Positions 38,450 through 47,963 of a stretch of DNA of 64,000 nucleotides are shown piece after piece. Both the position numbers and the translations under genes were made by a program. The notes under the pieces were generated by a model that saw only the letters and a list, made by a program, of their open reading frames with translations, did not search any database and had not been told where the DNA came from. This stretch comes from Roseiarcus sp963737365 (GTDB lineage Bacteria > Pseudomonadota > Alphaproteobacteria > Rhizobiales > Beijerinckiaceae): contig CAVTSD010000001.1 of assembly GCA_963737365.1 (NCBI GenBank), forward strand, positions 620,001 to 684,000. Reading direction: 5' to 3'. Each line of letters opens with the position of its first letter. Positions within the stretch are counted from its first letter, which is position 1.

Positions 38450-39070
38450 ATGCGGCTCAAAGCCTGGGATCTGACCATCGACCGAGGCGGGCGGCGGGTC
38501 ATCGCCGGACTCTCGTTCGAAGCGGCAGCGGGTGCGGCCCTGATCGTGACCGGGCCCAACGGCGCGGGGAAAACGAGCCTCTTGAGAGCGCTCGCGGGCT
38601 TCCTGCCGATTGAAAGCGGCGGCTTTGCGCTGGAGGGCGGCGATTACGAGCGCACGGTCGGCGAACAGGCGCATTATCTGGGCCACCTGGACGGGGTTAA
38701 AGTCGCACTGACCGCAGGCGAAAACCTCGCCTTCGCCGCGGCGTCGCTCAGCGGCGATGGCTCGCGCGCGGCGCAACTAGCGGCGCTTTCGGCGCTTGGC
38801 CTGGCCCATGCGATCGATTTTCCTGCGCGGCTGCTCTCCGCCGGGCAGCGGCGGCGCGTGGCGCTTGCTCGCCTCATGGTCGCCAAACGCCCGCTCTGGC
38901 TGCTTGACGAGCCGTCCACCGCGCTGGACGCCGCCGCTCAAGTCGCGCTCGCCGCTATCATGCGGACGCACCTCAAAGACGGCGGCATCCTGGTCGCGGC
39001 CGTCCACGGCGAGCTGGGACTCGATGGCGCGCAGGAACTGAGGCTGGGTTTTGTGCGGGAAGCGGCTTGA
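38450..39070 (+). CDS. ccmA: Haem exporter ATP-binding protein CcmA
   Basis: The 206-residue ABC ATPase has the Walker A motif GPNGAGKT (35-42), the signature region LLSAGQRRRVALARL, and Walker B LWLLDEPSTALD. CcmA powers release of haem-loaded CcmE from CcmABCD in cytochrome c maturation. GGAGAGG lies upstream of the ATG. ccmB follows with a one-base gap. Confidence 0.93.
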   Translation: MRLKAWDLTIDRGGRRVIAGLSFEAAAGAALIVTGPNGAGKTSLLRALAGFLPIESGGFALEGGDYERTVGEQAHYLGHLDGVKVALTAGENLAFAAASLSGDGSRAAQLAALSALGLAHAIDFPARLLSAGQRRRVALARLMVAKRPLWLLDEPSTALDAAAQVALAAIMRTHLKDGGILVAAVHGELGLDGAQELRLGFVREAA

Positions 39071-39071
39071 G

Positions 39072-39740
39072 TTGAGCGCAGCGCTCGCCCTCTTCCTCCG
39101 CGAGTGGCGCATCGCCCGGCGCATCGGCGGGGCCGCGTCGGTCGGCATCGTGTTCTTCCTGATCCTGGTCGCAGTCATGCCGTTCGCGCTCGGACCCGAC
39201 CTCAATCTTCTTGCGCGGCTCGGACCAGCAATTCTGTGGATCGCGGCCCTGCTCGCGACCCTCCTCGGCCTTGACCGGCTATTCCAGGCCGATCACGACG
39301 ACGGCTCGCTCGACCTTCTGATCAACGGGTCACTGCCGCTCGAGATCGCAGTGCTCATCAAATGCACCGCACATTGGACGACGAGCGCGCTGCCCCTCGT
39401 TGTTTTGAGTCCTCTGTTCGGGCTGATGCTAGCGATGGCGCCCCTGCCGCTCGCGTTAACCGCGGCGACGCTTGCCGCCGGAACGCCGGCGCTGACTATG
39501 ATTGGCGCGATCGGGGCGGCGCTCACTGTCTCGCTGAGGCGGGGCGGCTTGCTCATGGCGATTCTGGTCCTGCCGCTTACGATTCCAGTGCTGATCTTCG
39601 GCGTCGCCGCAGCGTCAGCCGCCAGCGCCGGCGCATCGCCCTTCTTAAGCCCGTTCCTCGCCCTATGTGCGATGTCGCTCGCAGCCATCGCGCTTGCGCC
39701 TTTCGCCGCCGCCGCGGCGCTGAAGCAGGTCAGGGAATGA
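39072..39740 (+). CDS. ccmB: Haem exporter membrane protein CcmB
   Basis: The 222-residue protein has six hydrophobic segments and typical CcmB features: FLREWRIARRIGG at the N-terminus, LGLDRLFQADHDDGSLD, and PLPLALTAATLAAGTPALTMIGAIGAAL. It is the membrane partner of CcmA. I chose the TTG at 39072, one base after the ccmA stop; a GTG at 39051 would overlap ccmA and add residues unlike the family. ccmC should follow in the usual order but lies at 26.1-26.9 kb on the other strand. Confidence 0.92.
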   Translation: MSAALALFLREWRIARRIGGAASVGIVFFLILVAVMPFALGPDLNLLARLGPAILWIAALLATLLGLDRLFQADHDDGSLDLLINGSLPLEIAVLIKCTAHWTTSALPLVVLSPLFGLMLAMAPLPLALTAATLAAGTPALTMIGAIGAALTVSLRRGGLLMAILVLPLTIPVLIFGVAAASAASAGASPFLSPFLALCAMSLAAIALAPFAAAAALKQVRE

Positions 39741-39768
39741 CAACGACCGCCGAGGTGCGAGGGCGACC

Positions 39769-40854
39769 ATGAGCGCAAGCCGATCGCGTTACATTGCCTG
39801 CACCCCGTGGGAGGCAAAGCCCTTCGAGCTAGACATACTTACTTGGCAGGATAAACCTGACGGCTACTTCTTCAATTATTGGGTGCGGATTTTCAAGGAA
39901 TTCGAGAAAGGCTCATCGCTGAGCGGACTGACTTTCTATTTGATCTCCAACCACATTCTTGTCGATGAGTTGCCCTCCTATGGGGACGACGTTGTTGCAG
40001 TCATCAGAAGCGACGAAGAATGCTGGATTCCGCCCTACCTGACCAAGGTACGGTACGTTTTCAAGACTTACGGATTTGAGCCCTGGTGCGGCGCTTCGCT
40101 CAGCGGGCAATCGCCAGCAACGGTGCTGAAATGCGTCAGGGACTGGGGATTCTGGAGCCGGCGCTACTTGTCCTACCTCGGTCAGGCCGGTTGGTCGCCC
40201 AAGCACGGCGACAGAAAGATGGTGCTCCCGCTAGGCTACGCCCGGCAAACGGATCTGCCCGGGAAGCCTTTTGAATCGCGCCGATACTTGGTCGGATTCC
40301 TCGGCAGCATCGAAAACAGGGCTTATCCGAAGTTTTCGCCAAAGAGGCTGGTCGCGACCCCGAAGGTCATCGCGCGCGCGCGGATGGCCGATGCCTTGCA
40401 GAAGCTGGTCGCCTGGGCGCCGGCGCGAGTCTTTTACGGCAGAACTGCGTCCTTCACCGAAAGCACGATGACGGGCTCTGGCGATCGCTATACCGAGATC
40501 ATGGCTGATACGAAGATCGCGCTTGCTCCGCGCGGATCTTCTGTTGAGACCTATCGCTTCTTTGAAGCGATGCGGCAGGGCTGCGTCGTCATCTGCGATC
40601 GGCTTCCGCCCCACTGGTTTTATGTCGGTTGCCCGGCGATACAGATTGACGACTGGGCCAATCTAGGAGCCGAAGTGAAAGCGCTGTCGGCCGACCCGGA
40701 GCGCCTCTCGGACCTGCACCGCCGATCGGTGGCCTGGTGGGATGAGAAGCTTTCCGAGCGCGCCGTCGCTCAGGTGATCGCAACATGTCTGGAGGCGCCG
40801 AACGAAAGTCCTGGCGGCGAAAAACCACAGCGAAGACCCCCATCGATCAAGTGA
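39769..40854 (+). CDS. Exostosin-like glycosyltransferase
   Basis: The 361-residue soluble protein has a C-terminal segment typical of exostosin-type and related glycosyltransferases (MADTKIALAPRGSSVETYRFFEAMRQGCVVICD), where the Arg and paired Glu residues would contact the nucleotide sugar. An N-terminal half rich in aromatic residues precedes it. Sugar and acceptor are unknown; surface polysaccharide or protein glycosylation is likely. It starts 28 bp after ccmB, in the place normally held by ccmC, and could be read from the ccmAB promoter. Confidence 0.65.
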   Translation: MSASRSRYIACTPWEAKPFELDILTWQDKPDGYFFNYWVRIFKEFEKGSSLSGLTFYLISNHILVDELPSYGDDVVAVIRSDEECWIPPYLTKVRYVFKTYGFEPWCGASLSGQSPATVLKCVRDWGFWSRRYLSYLGQAGWSPKHGDRKMVLPLGYARQTDLPGKPFESRRYLVGFLGSIENRAYPKFSPKRLVATPKVIARARMADALQKLVAWAPARVFYGRTASFTESTMTGSGDRYTEIMADTKIALAPRGSSVETYRFFEAMRQGCVVICDRLPPHWFYVGCPAIQIDDWANLGAEVKALSADPERLSDLHRRSVAWWDEKLSERAVAQVIATCLEAPNESPGGEKPQRRPPSIK

Positions 40855-40972
40855 ATGTGATCCGGGAATGCTGCTGAAAAGCGCATGAAGCAACGCCGAT
40901 GCCGCGATAGAATTCTAATCGTCCTCGACAGGTTATTCGGGGAATTTGCTTTTGCAAAAGCGGGAGGCGGCG

Positions 40973-41374
40973 ATGAACGGGCTTTACACGACGATGGAGA
41001 GGTTTCGGCCTTATATCCTCAGCATTCTGCGAATTGTGGTTGGGCTCCTGTTTCTTGAGCACGGGCTGTCGAAGGTGTTCAACTTTCCTGCCCCCTCGCC
41101 GGTCCCGTCTCTGAGCGGGCTTCTCATACTCGCGGCAATCCTCGAGACGATCGGCGCCGCCCTGTTTCTCGTCGGCGCCTTTACGAGGATCGTCGCGTTT
41201 ATACTGTCGGGGGAAATGGCCTTCGCCTATTTCATGGCGCACGCGCCGCGCTCGTTCTACCCGATTGTTAATGCCGGCGAACTGGCGGTCCTGTTCTGCT
41301 TCATATTCCTCTATTTCGCCTTCGCGGGCGGCGGCCCGTTGAGCGTCGACCGCGCGATGCTGAACCAGGCTTGA
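40973..41374 (+). CDS. DoxX-family membrane protein
   Basis: The 133-residue protein has four hydrophobic segments and the DoxX/DoxD-like pattern: LRIVVGLLFLEHGLSKVF near the N-terminus, ILETIGAALFLVGAFTRI, and MAFAYFMAHAPRSFYPI. Members are membrane proteins linked to redox or quinone metabolism, with no settled function. A strong GGGAGG site lies upstream of the ATG at 40973. Confidence 0.88.
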   Translation: MNGLYTTMERFRPYILSILRIVVGLLFLEHGLSKVFNFPAPSPVPSLSGLLILAAILETIGAALFLVGAFTRIVAFILSGEMAFAYFMAHAPRSFYPIVNAGELAVLFCFIFLYFAFAGGGPLSVDRAMLNQA

Positions 41375-41479
41375 GCCGCCGAGCGCCCGCGCTCATTTGA
41401 CACGCGTATGCAAGCGCGCGTCTTAAAGCGGTGAAGCGCGAGGCATAAGCGCGGGGCGCGCGCGCCCAGGCGAGGAAAC

Positions 41480-42874
41480 ATGAACGACAGCGGAGCGGCC
41501 GGCCTAAGCGCGGGCGCGATTTCGGCCCGCATCGACCGCCTGCCGGCGACGCGCACGATCTGGACGATCGTGGCGCTGCTGGGCTTCGGCATGTTCTTCG
41601 AGTTCTACGACCTTCTGTTTTCGGCCTATGTCGCGCCGAGCCTGGTCAAGTCTGGCGTGCTCAAAGCGACCACCACGGGCCTGTTCGGGACCGCGGGAGT
41701 TGCGAGCTTCATCGCCGCCCTTTTCACTGGCCTCTTCATCGGCACCATCCTTTGCGGCTTTCTTGCCGACCGCTTCGGCCGCCGGGCAATCTTCACTTGG
41801 TCGCTTCTCTGGTATTCCGCCGCCAACGTCATGGTGGCGCTCCAGCACGACGCGGCCGGGGTCAACTTCTGGCGTCTCATCTGCGGCGTTGGCCTCGGCG
41901 TCGAGATGGTGACGATCGGCGCCTATCTGAGCGAGATGGCGCCCAAAAGCCTGCGCGGGCGCGCCTTCGCCATCAACCAGGCGATCGGCTTCGTCGCCGT
42001 GCCGGTCGTTTCGTTCCTTGCCTATATGCTTGTCCCAACTGCGCCCTTCGGGCTCGAGGGCTGGCGCTGGGTGGTGCTGATCGGGGTGGTCGCCGCGCCG
42101 GTCGTCGTTTTCTTGCGACGCGCCTTGCCGGAGAGTCCGCGCTGGCTCGCCAAGCATGGGAAGCTGGCCGAGGCGGACCGGGTGTTGAGCCTGATTGAAG
42201 CGAAGGTCGAGGCCGAATACGGCCGGCCGCTGCCGCCGCCCGGCCCCGAGGAGCCTGTGTCGCCGGCAAGCGGCTTTCGCGATTTGTGGCTTCCCGGCAT
42301 TCGCGGCCGGGTGATTCTTATGAGCGTGTTCAATATCTTCCAGACGATCGGCTATTACGGCTTCAACAACTGGGTGCCCTCGCTCCTCGTCAAGCAGGGG
42401 ATCACGGTCTCGACCACCCTCGGCTACACGACCGTCATCGCGCTCGCGGCCCCGATCGGGCCTTTGCTCGGGTTCTTCCTTGGCGACCGGTTCGAACGCA
42501 AATGGATCATCGTCGTCTCGGCGGCCGCTATCCTCGTCTTTGGCCTCGTCTTCGGCCAGGCGCTCGGTTCGGCGCTCATCGTCGCCATGGGGGTCGGGCT
42601 GACGCTCGCCGCCAACATCATGTCGTTCAGCTTCCACGCCTACCAGCAGGAGCTGTTCCCGACCGGCATTCGCGCCCGCGCCGCGGGCTTCGTCTATTCG
42701 TGGAGCCGCCTCTCGGTCATCGTTTCCTCGTTCGTCATCGCCTTCGTGCTCGAGCACGCGGGCGTCTTCGGCGTCTTCACGTTCATCGCCGCGGCGATGG
42801 GCGTGGTGATCGCAACGATCAGCTTATTTGGGCCGCGAACGACCAATCTGGCTTTGGAGGAGATCGCCAGCTAG
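41480..42874 (+). CDS. Major facilitator superfamily (sugar-porter-like) transporter
   Basis: The 464-residue protein has 12 predicted membrane segments. The loop 2-3 motif GFLADRFGRRAIF and the central PESPRWLAKHGK are signatures of the sugar/organic-acid porter branch of MFS. A proline-rich cytoplasmic loop (RPLPPPGPEEPVSP) joins the two halves. GAGGAAAC upstream of the ATG is a fair ribosome site. Uptake of a sugar or carboxylate by proton symport is likely, but the substrate cannot be read. Confidence 0.87.
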   Translation: MNDSGAAGLSAGAISARIDRLPATRTIWTIVALLGFGMFFEFYDLLFSAYVAPSLVKSGVLKATTTGLFGTAGVASFIAALFTGLFIGTILCGFLADRFGRRAIFTWSLLWYSAANVMVALQHDAAGVNFWRLICGVGLGVEMVTIGAYLSEMAPKSLRGRAFAINQAIGFVAVPVVSFLAYMLVPTAPFGLEGWRWVVLIGVVAAPVVVFLRRALPESPRWLAKHGKLAEADRVLSLIEAKVEAEYGRPLPPPGPEEPVSPASGFRDLWLPGIRGRVILMSVFNIFQTIGYYGFNNWVPSLLVKQGITVSTTLGYTTVIALAAPIGPLLGFFLGDRFERKWIIVVSAAAILVFGLVFGQALGSALIVAMGVGLTLAANIMSFSFHAYQQELFPTGIRARAAGFVYSWSRLSVIVSSFVIAFVLEHAGVFGVFTFIAAAMGVVIATISLFGPRTTNLALEEIAS

Positions 42875-43270
42875 ACCTCGCGCACAAAGTTACGCAACTC
42901 AATGAAATCAGGACCTTAAGTGCGCTTTTGTGCAACATTTTTGCGCTCTCGCGTTGGCCCGGAACCGCCTCCCGCCTCCAAGACAATGCAAGGAAAACCT
43001 AGGGAAACAAAGGAAAAAGGCTTGGATTTGCTTGTTCCTTGGCCAATTCGGGGCTTTTCAATGGGTTACAGCGAATCCAAGCAAAAAATACATTCCCCTT
43101 GGCGCCGTGTCTCAGCCGCCGCAAACGCCTCCTTTTCCGGTCCTCTCACAATGGACAAGAGCGAGCTCGATCCGGCAATTGGGAATACAGTAGCACAGTC
43201 TTTCGGTTTATTAAAGAAAATGCATTGTTTCGGCTCGTAACCCCGGCCCAGCCTAATTGGGCCAGAAGCA
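42875..43270. other. AT-rich non-coding block beside an orphan gene
   Basis: This 396-bp region falls in GC content compared with the MFS gene and contains repeated GGAAAA and CCTTGG words and the second copy of the 17-bp motif. Short frames exist but lack ribosome sites or recognisable products. It resembles the block at 35.0-35.4 kb and may be an integration or recombination site. Confidence 0.55.
43054..43070 (+). repeat. 17-bp inverted repeat copy B (att-like core)
   Basis: CTTTTCAATGGGTTACA here is identical to the minus-strand motif at 35248-35264. TTGGATTT lies about 30 bp upstream in this copy. The pair is in inverted orientation and encloses acnA, ccmAB, the glycosyltransferase, doxX and the MFS gene. 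Confidence 0.6.
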
Positions 43271-44365
43271 TCAGTAGTTATCATGAGTAAAGTCGTCGAT
43301 CCTAAATCCATGAACGTTGTCCGCGCGAAAAAAGGCCATACTAGCGGGGCTGACGCGGTGGGTTGCACGGGGGTTGAGATAGACCCAACAAGGCGGCTTG
43401 CCGGTGATCGCCGGGTCAGCATCGAGCGGCCACACGTTTATGAAGAAGATCGCGGAAAGAAGTTTCGACGCATCCGCGAGTGTTATATTTTCGGCGGCCC
43501 CCTCGCAGACCGCCGTCAGAGGAGTAGAGTCTGCCGAGAACTGCATAAAGGCCCTTCGTGCCAAGGAGCGAGTGAATTGTGTATCTACACCCGCAAAATC
43601 ATTTGATATGATTCCGGAGTTGAACCAAGGGTGTGTAATAAAAACCAAGGCGAAAGGATGATGTCTTGTAAATTGCTTCGCGTCGCGATACGGAAAAAGC
43701 GCGTTTTCCCGCGCGAGCCTATACGGTTCAACCGATCGATGCGAGACGCTTACCCTTTGCCTGGGGCGCACATTAATCGATAGCGCACCCCTTCTGTAGA
43801 AACGGTGCTGAGCCAGCTCGGAGATCAATGCGCGGGAATCTTGTGCGAGCTCAGCAAGCAAAGTTAGCGAAACATCCCAAGAACCAGAGATTACTATTTC
43901 ATCTTCATGGAATTCTTTCTGTAGTTTTTCTTTAAGTCGTTCGATCAATCTTCCTGTAAATCCGAAAGCCGTTACATCAAAATGTAGGCCAGTCCACATT
44001 TTTCCATCAATCGTCGATCCTCTTTCCCCGAGAACATCATCCGCGGTAAGCTTAACTTCTGGCACAAACGCCATATGGCAGCGGGACAACCATTCATACG
44101 CTGCAACTTCTGCGAACGCTCCGTATGTTCCTCGGTACAGAAGCCTGCGGATTAGATTCCGGGCAGTCGGAAAAGGAATGCCTTCCGATTCGATGACAGC
44201 TTCTACGCCGCGAATAATCAAGCGGGAATGGGCGTCGCAGTTTGCGAGGTTGAAGCCGTCGGTATCCAGTGGCTCGTCCGGCACGGAGTCGCGACAAGCC
44301 ATGCGCTGCAAGGAAGCACTGTCGGCGTCCAGTTTGGCAGCCCACTCATGCGTCGTCTTAATCAT
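43271..44365 (-). CDS. Orphan hypothetical protein, low GC
   Basis: The 364-residue protein has no signal peptide or membrane segment and no domain I recognise. Features include GAFAEVAAYEWLSRC, FVPEVKLTADDVLG, GSTIDGKMW, LHFDVTAFGFTGRLIERLKEKLQ and SGSWDVSLTLLAEL. The acidic and lysine residues recall nuclease-type cores, but the spacing does not match a PD-(D/E)xK signature well enough to assign one. GC content is well below the neighbours, and the gene lies next to an att-like repeat, both signs of transfer. The ATG at 44365 is chosen; a GTG at 44410 is possible. Confidence 0.6.
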   Translation of the reverse strand: MIKTTHEWAAKLDADSASLQRMACRDSVPDEPLDTDGFNLANCDAHSRLIIRGVEAVIESEGIPFPTARNLIRRLLYRGTYGAFAEVAAYEWLSRCHMAFVPEVKLTADDVLGERGSTIDGKMWTGLHFDVTAFGFTGRLIERLKEKLQKEFHEDEIVISGSWDVSLTLLAELAQDSRALISELAQHRFYRRGALSINVRPRQRVSVSHRSVEPYRLARENALFPYRDAKQFTRHHPFALVFITHPWFNSGIISNDFAGVDTQFTRSLARRAFMQFSADSTPLTAVCEGAAENITLADASKLLSAIFFINVWPLDADPAITGKPPCWVYLNPRATHRVSPASMAFFRADNVHGFRIDDFTHDNY

Positions 44366-44577
44366 TGATCGCGGTACGCGAGGTTTCACGCTTGTCCGAG
44401 CAACCGACACGAAATCGGCGAAGCCCCATTACTTTTTCACAACCTCCAATATTTCGACGGAAGCGCGGGGCGATTTGAGCCCGGCTCCGCTCTCGCGCGG
44501 GTCCCCCTCCCCCGTCAATACAGCTGTATTTCTTCCGCCTTTGAGAGCCAAATCCGCCGCCGCCCAAGTCTTTTCGC

Positions 44578-45753
44578 CTACCTCTTCAGCGCCGCCAGGA
44601 CCTTAACCGACGGGCGGCCGTTGACCTCGAGCCCCACCCGCTGCTGGAAATCGGCGATCGCGGCTTTGCTCTTCGTTCCGACGTGCCCGTCCGGGTCGCC
44701 GCCGATGTCATAACCGCGCCTCTGGAGCAAAGCCTGCAGTTCCTTCCGTCCTTCGCGCGACAGGAGCAGATCGTCGGTCGGCCAGGGGGTCACGATGCCG
44801 CGCCCGCCGGCGAGGCGATCGGAGAGTATGCAGGCGGCGAGGGTGTAGGATTCGGCGGCGTTGTAGGAATAGACGACATCGAAATTGCGCGTCACCAGAA
44901 AGGCCGGCCCGTCGCGTCCGGCGGGGATGAGGAGCCCCGCTTCGCCCTCGCCGAGCGGGCGCCCGTCGATGCGGGTCAGGCCATGCGACGCCCAGAACGA
45001 CATGGATTGTTTGGCCTTGCGCCCCGACGGGCCCGAATAGTTTTCGGGCAGCTTGACCTCGAAGCCCCAGCCGATGCCGCGCCGCCAGCCCGAATGGACG
45101 AAATAATTCGCGGTCGAAGCGAGCGCGTCCGGCGCGGAATCGACAATGTCGCGCCGCCCGTCACCCTCGAAGTCAACCGCCAGGCGGAGGAAGGTCGAGG
45201 GCATGAACTGCGTCTGCCCAAACGCCCCCGCCCATGAGCCATTGAGCTTTTCGGGCGGCACGTCGCCGCGGTCGATGATCTTGAGCGTCGCCATCAGTTC
45301 GGAGCGGAAATAATTGGCGCGATCGCCCATGCACGAAAGCGTGGTCAGCGACTGCACAAGCGGGCGCTTGCCCATCTCCTGGCCGAAATTCGATTCGACC
45401 CCCCAGATCGCGGCCAGCATGGTGCGGGGCACCCCATATTGCGCTTCGGCGCGCGCGAGCGCGCGCGATTCGCGCGCCATCGCCGCCTTGCCGTCGGCCA
45501 CCCGATCGTCGTCCACCAGCCCATCGACATAGTCCCAGACCGGCGTCTTGAACTCGGGCTGCTGCTTCTGGAGATCGAGCACCTTCGTATCCGGCTCGAC
45601 CCCGTTGAAGGCGACAGCGAGGGTCCGCGCCGAAACCCCGCTTGTCGCGGCCGCGGCCTTGAGCGAGCCGACGCAGGAGCCGAAGTCCGCATGGGCCGGC
45701 GCCGCCGTCAGCACAGCGCCCAGCGCGAGGCTCCAAAGGACAAAGCGCTTCAT
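44578..45753 (-). CDS. Lytic murein transglycosylase (MltB-like) with peptidoglycan-binding domain
   Basis: The 391-residue exported enzyme has a signal peptide (residues 1-22), an MltB-type lytic transglycosylase domain with GVESNFGQEMGKRP (catalytic Glu120) and GAFGQTQFMPSTFLR, and a C-terminal peptidoglycan-binding repeat (LQALLQRRGYDIGGDPDGHVGTKSKAAIADFQ). It cleaves the glycan backbone of murein, leaving 1,6-anhydro ends. The start at 45753 gives the signal peptide. It lies 70 bp downstream of the DUF4396 gene on the same strand. Confidence 0.92.
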   Translation of the reverse strand: MKRFVLWSLALGAVLTAAPAHADFGSCVGSLKAAAATSGVSARTLAVAFNGVEPDTKVLDLQKQQPEFKTPVWDYVDGLVDDDRVADGKAAMARESRALARAEAQYGVPRTMLAAIWGVESNFGQEMGKRPLVQSLTTLSCMGDRANYFRSELMATLKIIDRGDVPPEKLNGSWAGAFGQTQFMPSTFLRLAVDFEGDGRRDIVDSAPDALASTANYFVHSGWRRGIGWGFEVKLPENYSGPSGRKAKQSMSFWASHGLTRIDGRPLGEGEAGLLIPAGRDGPAFLVTRNFDVVYSYNAAESYTLAACILSDRLAGGRGIVTPWPTDDLLLSREGRKELQALLQRRGYDIGGDPDGHVGTKSKAAIADFQQRVGLEVNGRPSVKVLAALKR

Positions 45754-45823
45754 GCTTCCACTCTCCGCTCCGGGATTCCCTCGAGACGCCGCCGCGCCTC
45801 CACGTTGACCCAAGGGCATGACG

Positions 45824-46600
45824 CTACATCTTCTCCTTTATTCCCGCGCGGATGAGCAGCCAGTTAACGGGATAGGTGGTCGCAAACCCCAAAACCATGG
45901 CGATCTGCATCATCAGCCAATAGGACCAGTCGGTCGGCTGCAGCGCCGGCCATGCATAGGCGCGATAAATCATCCAGGCGAACATGCCAATCTCATAGGC
46001 GATGAGCGAGAACGTGTCCGCCTTGACCGCCGCTAGGAGGCCCGCCCGGAAGCTCAAGCCACGCATCGGCGCGATGGCGAAATACTGGAAGGCGATCCCG
46101 ACGGCATAGGCTAGGACAAAGCTTAAGGTAAGCCTCGCCGCGAGCGCCGAACCGAGCAGCACGAGGCCAAGGCCGAGCGCAATCCACTCGGCGGCGAAAT
46201 CGCCAAGCGAGCAGCCCGCGCCGCAATGGGCCGCGCCCTTGAACACCGCCTGCCACATGGGCGGCTCCGCGTCCTTAAGCCCATCATGCACCGGGATTCG
46301 GCTCCGCGAAGGCTTACCCCTGCCGAAGCCGAAATAAAACGGCAGCCCGAGCGGTCCCCAATAGAGCATGGTCAGCGGCCAGACCGCGTCCATCACGCCC
46401 ATCTTCTGCCGGCGCCCGAGGAGAAAAATGTCGGCGAGCACGACCAGCGTCGAGCCGATCGAGAGCCAGATATAGACAAAGGCGAAGGACTCGAGACGGT
46501 TTGACAGGAAGCTCACCTTCGGGCGGAACGTTGGACTCGCCAAACGCTCGGCAAGGCGATGATGATCCGCGCCGCCCGGCCCGCGTGGCCGTTTGACCAA
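45824..46600 (-). CDS. DUF4396 membrane protein
   Basis: The 258-residue protein has seven or so hydrophobic segments. The motif HCGAGCSLGDFAAEW near the centre, with two cysteines and a histidine inside a membrane region, is characteristic of DUF4396 proteins, whose function is unknown but may involve metal or redox chemistry. The first 28 residues are polar and basic, so the true start may be the GTG at 46516, ahead of SFLSNRLESFAFVYIW. Confidence 0.78.
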   Translation of the reverse strand: MVKRPRGPGGADHHRLAERLASPTFRPKVSFLSNRLESFAFVYIWLSIGSTLVVLADIFLLGRRQKMGVMDAVWPLTMLYWGPLGLPFYFGFGRGKPSRSRIPVHDGLKDAEPPMWQAVFKGAAHCGAGCSLGDFAAEWIALGLGLVLLGSALAARLTLSFVLAYAVGIAFQYFAIAPMRGLSFRAGLLAAVKADTFSLIAYEIGMFAWMIYRAYAWPALQPTDWSYWLMMQIAMVLGFATTYPVNWLLIRAGIKEKM

Positions 46601-46613
46601 AGGGGCAGGTCAG

Positions 46614-46645
46614 AAAAAAGGGGTCGGCCCCGCGGGACCGACCCC
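46614..46645 (-). terminator. Rho-independent terminator of the PEP-CTERM phosphoesterase gene
   Basis: An 8-bp perfect stem (GGGGTCGG 46620-46627 with CCGACCCC 46638-46645) encloses a 10-base loop. On the minus strand it is followed by C and then six T's. It lies 31 bp downstream of the phosphoesterase stop. Confidence 0.85.
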
Positions 46646-46676
46646 TGTTGCAGCGCTATAACGTGCGCGTATCGCG

Positions 46677-47963
46677 TCAGCCCGCAAGCGCGGGCTTAGC
46701 CATGGCGCCCTGCTTGCGGCGATATGCAGCGGCTCCGGCAAGACCCGCGAAGCCCAGTCCCATCATGACCCACGTCGAGGGCTCAGGGATCGCCGATGGG
46801 ATCGCGCCGGGCTTGAACAGATCAGCGAGCGAGTTCGCATCGCCCGACGCCCCAAGATAGCCTCCCGCGCCGCCGCCGGCGACGCCGAATATGTCCTGCA
46901 GCGTGACCAGATCGGAAGAGTGCGTGTACAGAATGTCATTGGTGTACGCGTTGCCCTTGGCGAGCGGGGAGATGATAATCTCGGTGCCCTCGTAGCCCGC
47001 GGTCGATCCGACATCCTCGTCGCCCTCGGTCTCGTCATTCCAGATGACAATCATGCCGTTATCTTTATAGGCCTGCGACGCTTCGATTTCGGGTATGATC
47101 TGCGACAGAAAGTTGTCGCCGAGGGCGATCTGCTCGGCGTCTGTTCCAGCCTGATAAGTGACGCCATTGTAGGTGAAGTTCGTGTTCAACGCTGAGTGCA
47201 TGTCGTTGTACTGGTCCGGCGTGATCCAGTTGTATTTCGCGACGGTGTTGTTGGCGAGATCAGTCGAAAGCTGCTGTAGCGGCGCGTAGTAGGGAGTTTC
47301 GGGATTGCTCGGAGAGGTGTCCGGCGCCGTGGCGGTCCCCCCGTTGGTGGCGGTGAAGAACAATTGCCCATCATGCTTGACCGCAAAGTTATATTGGTTG
47401 CTCCCGTTGTAGGCGTTCGTGTAGGCCGCGCTCGTGCCAGAGAAGCTGGAGGTCGGCACGTTCCACTGATTCTGCGGCGCGACGGTGCTGGTGAGGCCGT
47501 TGGCTCCAGGGTGATTGACCGAGCCGCTGTTCGTGGCGAGGTCGATATCCTCTTGATAAGACTTCCAGCCAGCGGTTCCGTATTTGGTTTGGAGGAGCGC
47601 GCTCAAATTGGGCGCATTCACGATGTTGTTCGGATAGGGGTCGCTGTCGTTGAGCGGCCCGTGGGTTCCCGATTCCTGCCAGACATAGTTCGGCTCGGAA
47701 GGATGAAGGCCAGGCGCGACGTTTTGGTAGTTGCTGGCGAACGATGTCTGCGCGGCATTTGCGTTGCCAGGCGTCACGAGGCTGTTCAGGAACGGCGCCG
47801 CCGAATTGCCGAACAGCTGCGCGGGCGTGCCCGCAGGCACGGTCGAAGGCTGGGTGAAATTGTGATTTTCGAGCGCGATGTAGAACACGTCGCCGATCTG
47901 CTGAGCTTGCGCTGAACTGACGACGAGAAGCGCGAAAAACGAAACGCCGATTGCTTTTGACAT
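46677..47963 (-). CDS. PEP-CTERM-anchored phosphoesterase (acid phosphatase/phospholipase C family)
   Basis: The 428-residue protein has a signal peptide ending AQA, a phosphoesterase domain beginning GDVFYIALENHNFTQPS (metal-binding Glu/Asn/His) with the later motifs IVIWNDETEGDEDVG and ILYTHSSDLVTLQDIFG, and a C-terminal PEP-CTERM sorting signal: IPEPSTW, a hydrophobic stretch, then YRRKQ. Exosortase would cleave the signal and process the protein for the cell surface. The start has AGGAGG upstream. It is monocistronic with its own terminator. Confidence 0.88.
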   Translation of the reverse strand: MSKAIGVSFFALLVVSSAQAQQIGDVFYIALENHNFTQPSTVPAGTPAQLFGNSAAPFLNSLVTPGNANAAQTSFASNYQNVAPGLHPSEPNYVWQESGTHGPLNDSDPYPNNIVNAPNLSALLQTKYGTAGWKSYQEDIDLATNSGSVNHPGANGLTSTVAPQNQWNVPTSSFSGTSAAYTNAYNGSNQYNFAVKHDGQLFFTATNGGTATAPDTSPSNPETPYYAPLQQLSTDLANNTVAKYNWITPDQYNDMHSALNTNFTYNGVTYQAGTDAEQIALGDNFLSQIIPEIEASQAYKDNGMIVIWNDETEGDEDVGSTAGYEGTEIIISPLAKGNAYTNDILYTHSSDLVTLQDIFGVAGGGAGGYLGASGDANSLADLFKPGAIPSAIPEPSTWVMMGLGFAGLAGAAAYRRKQGAMAKPALAG

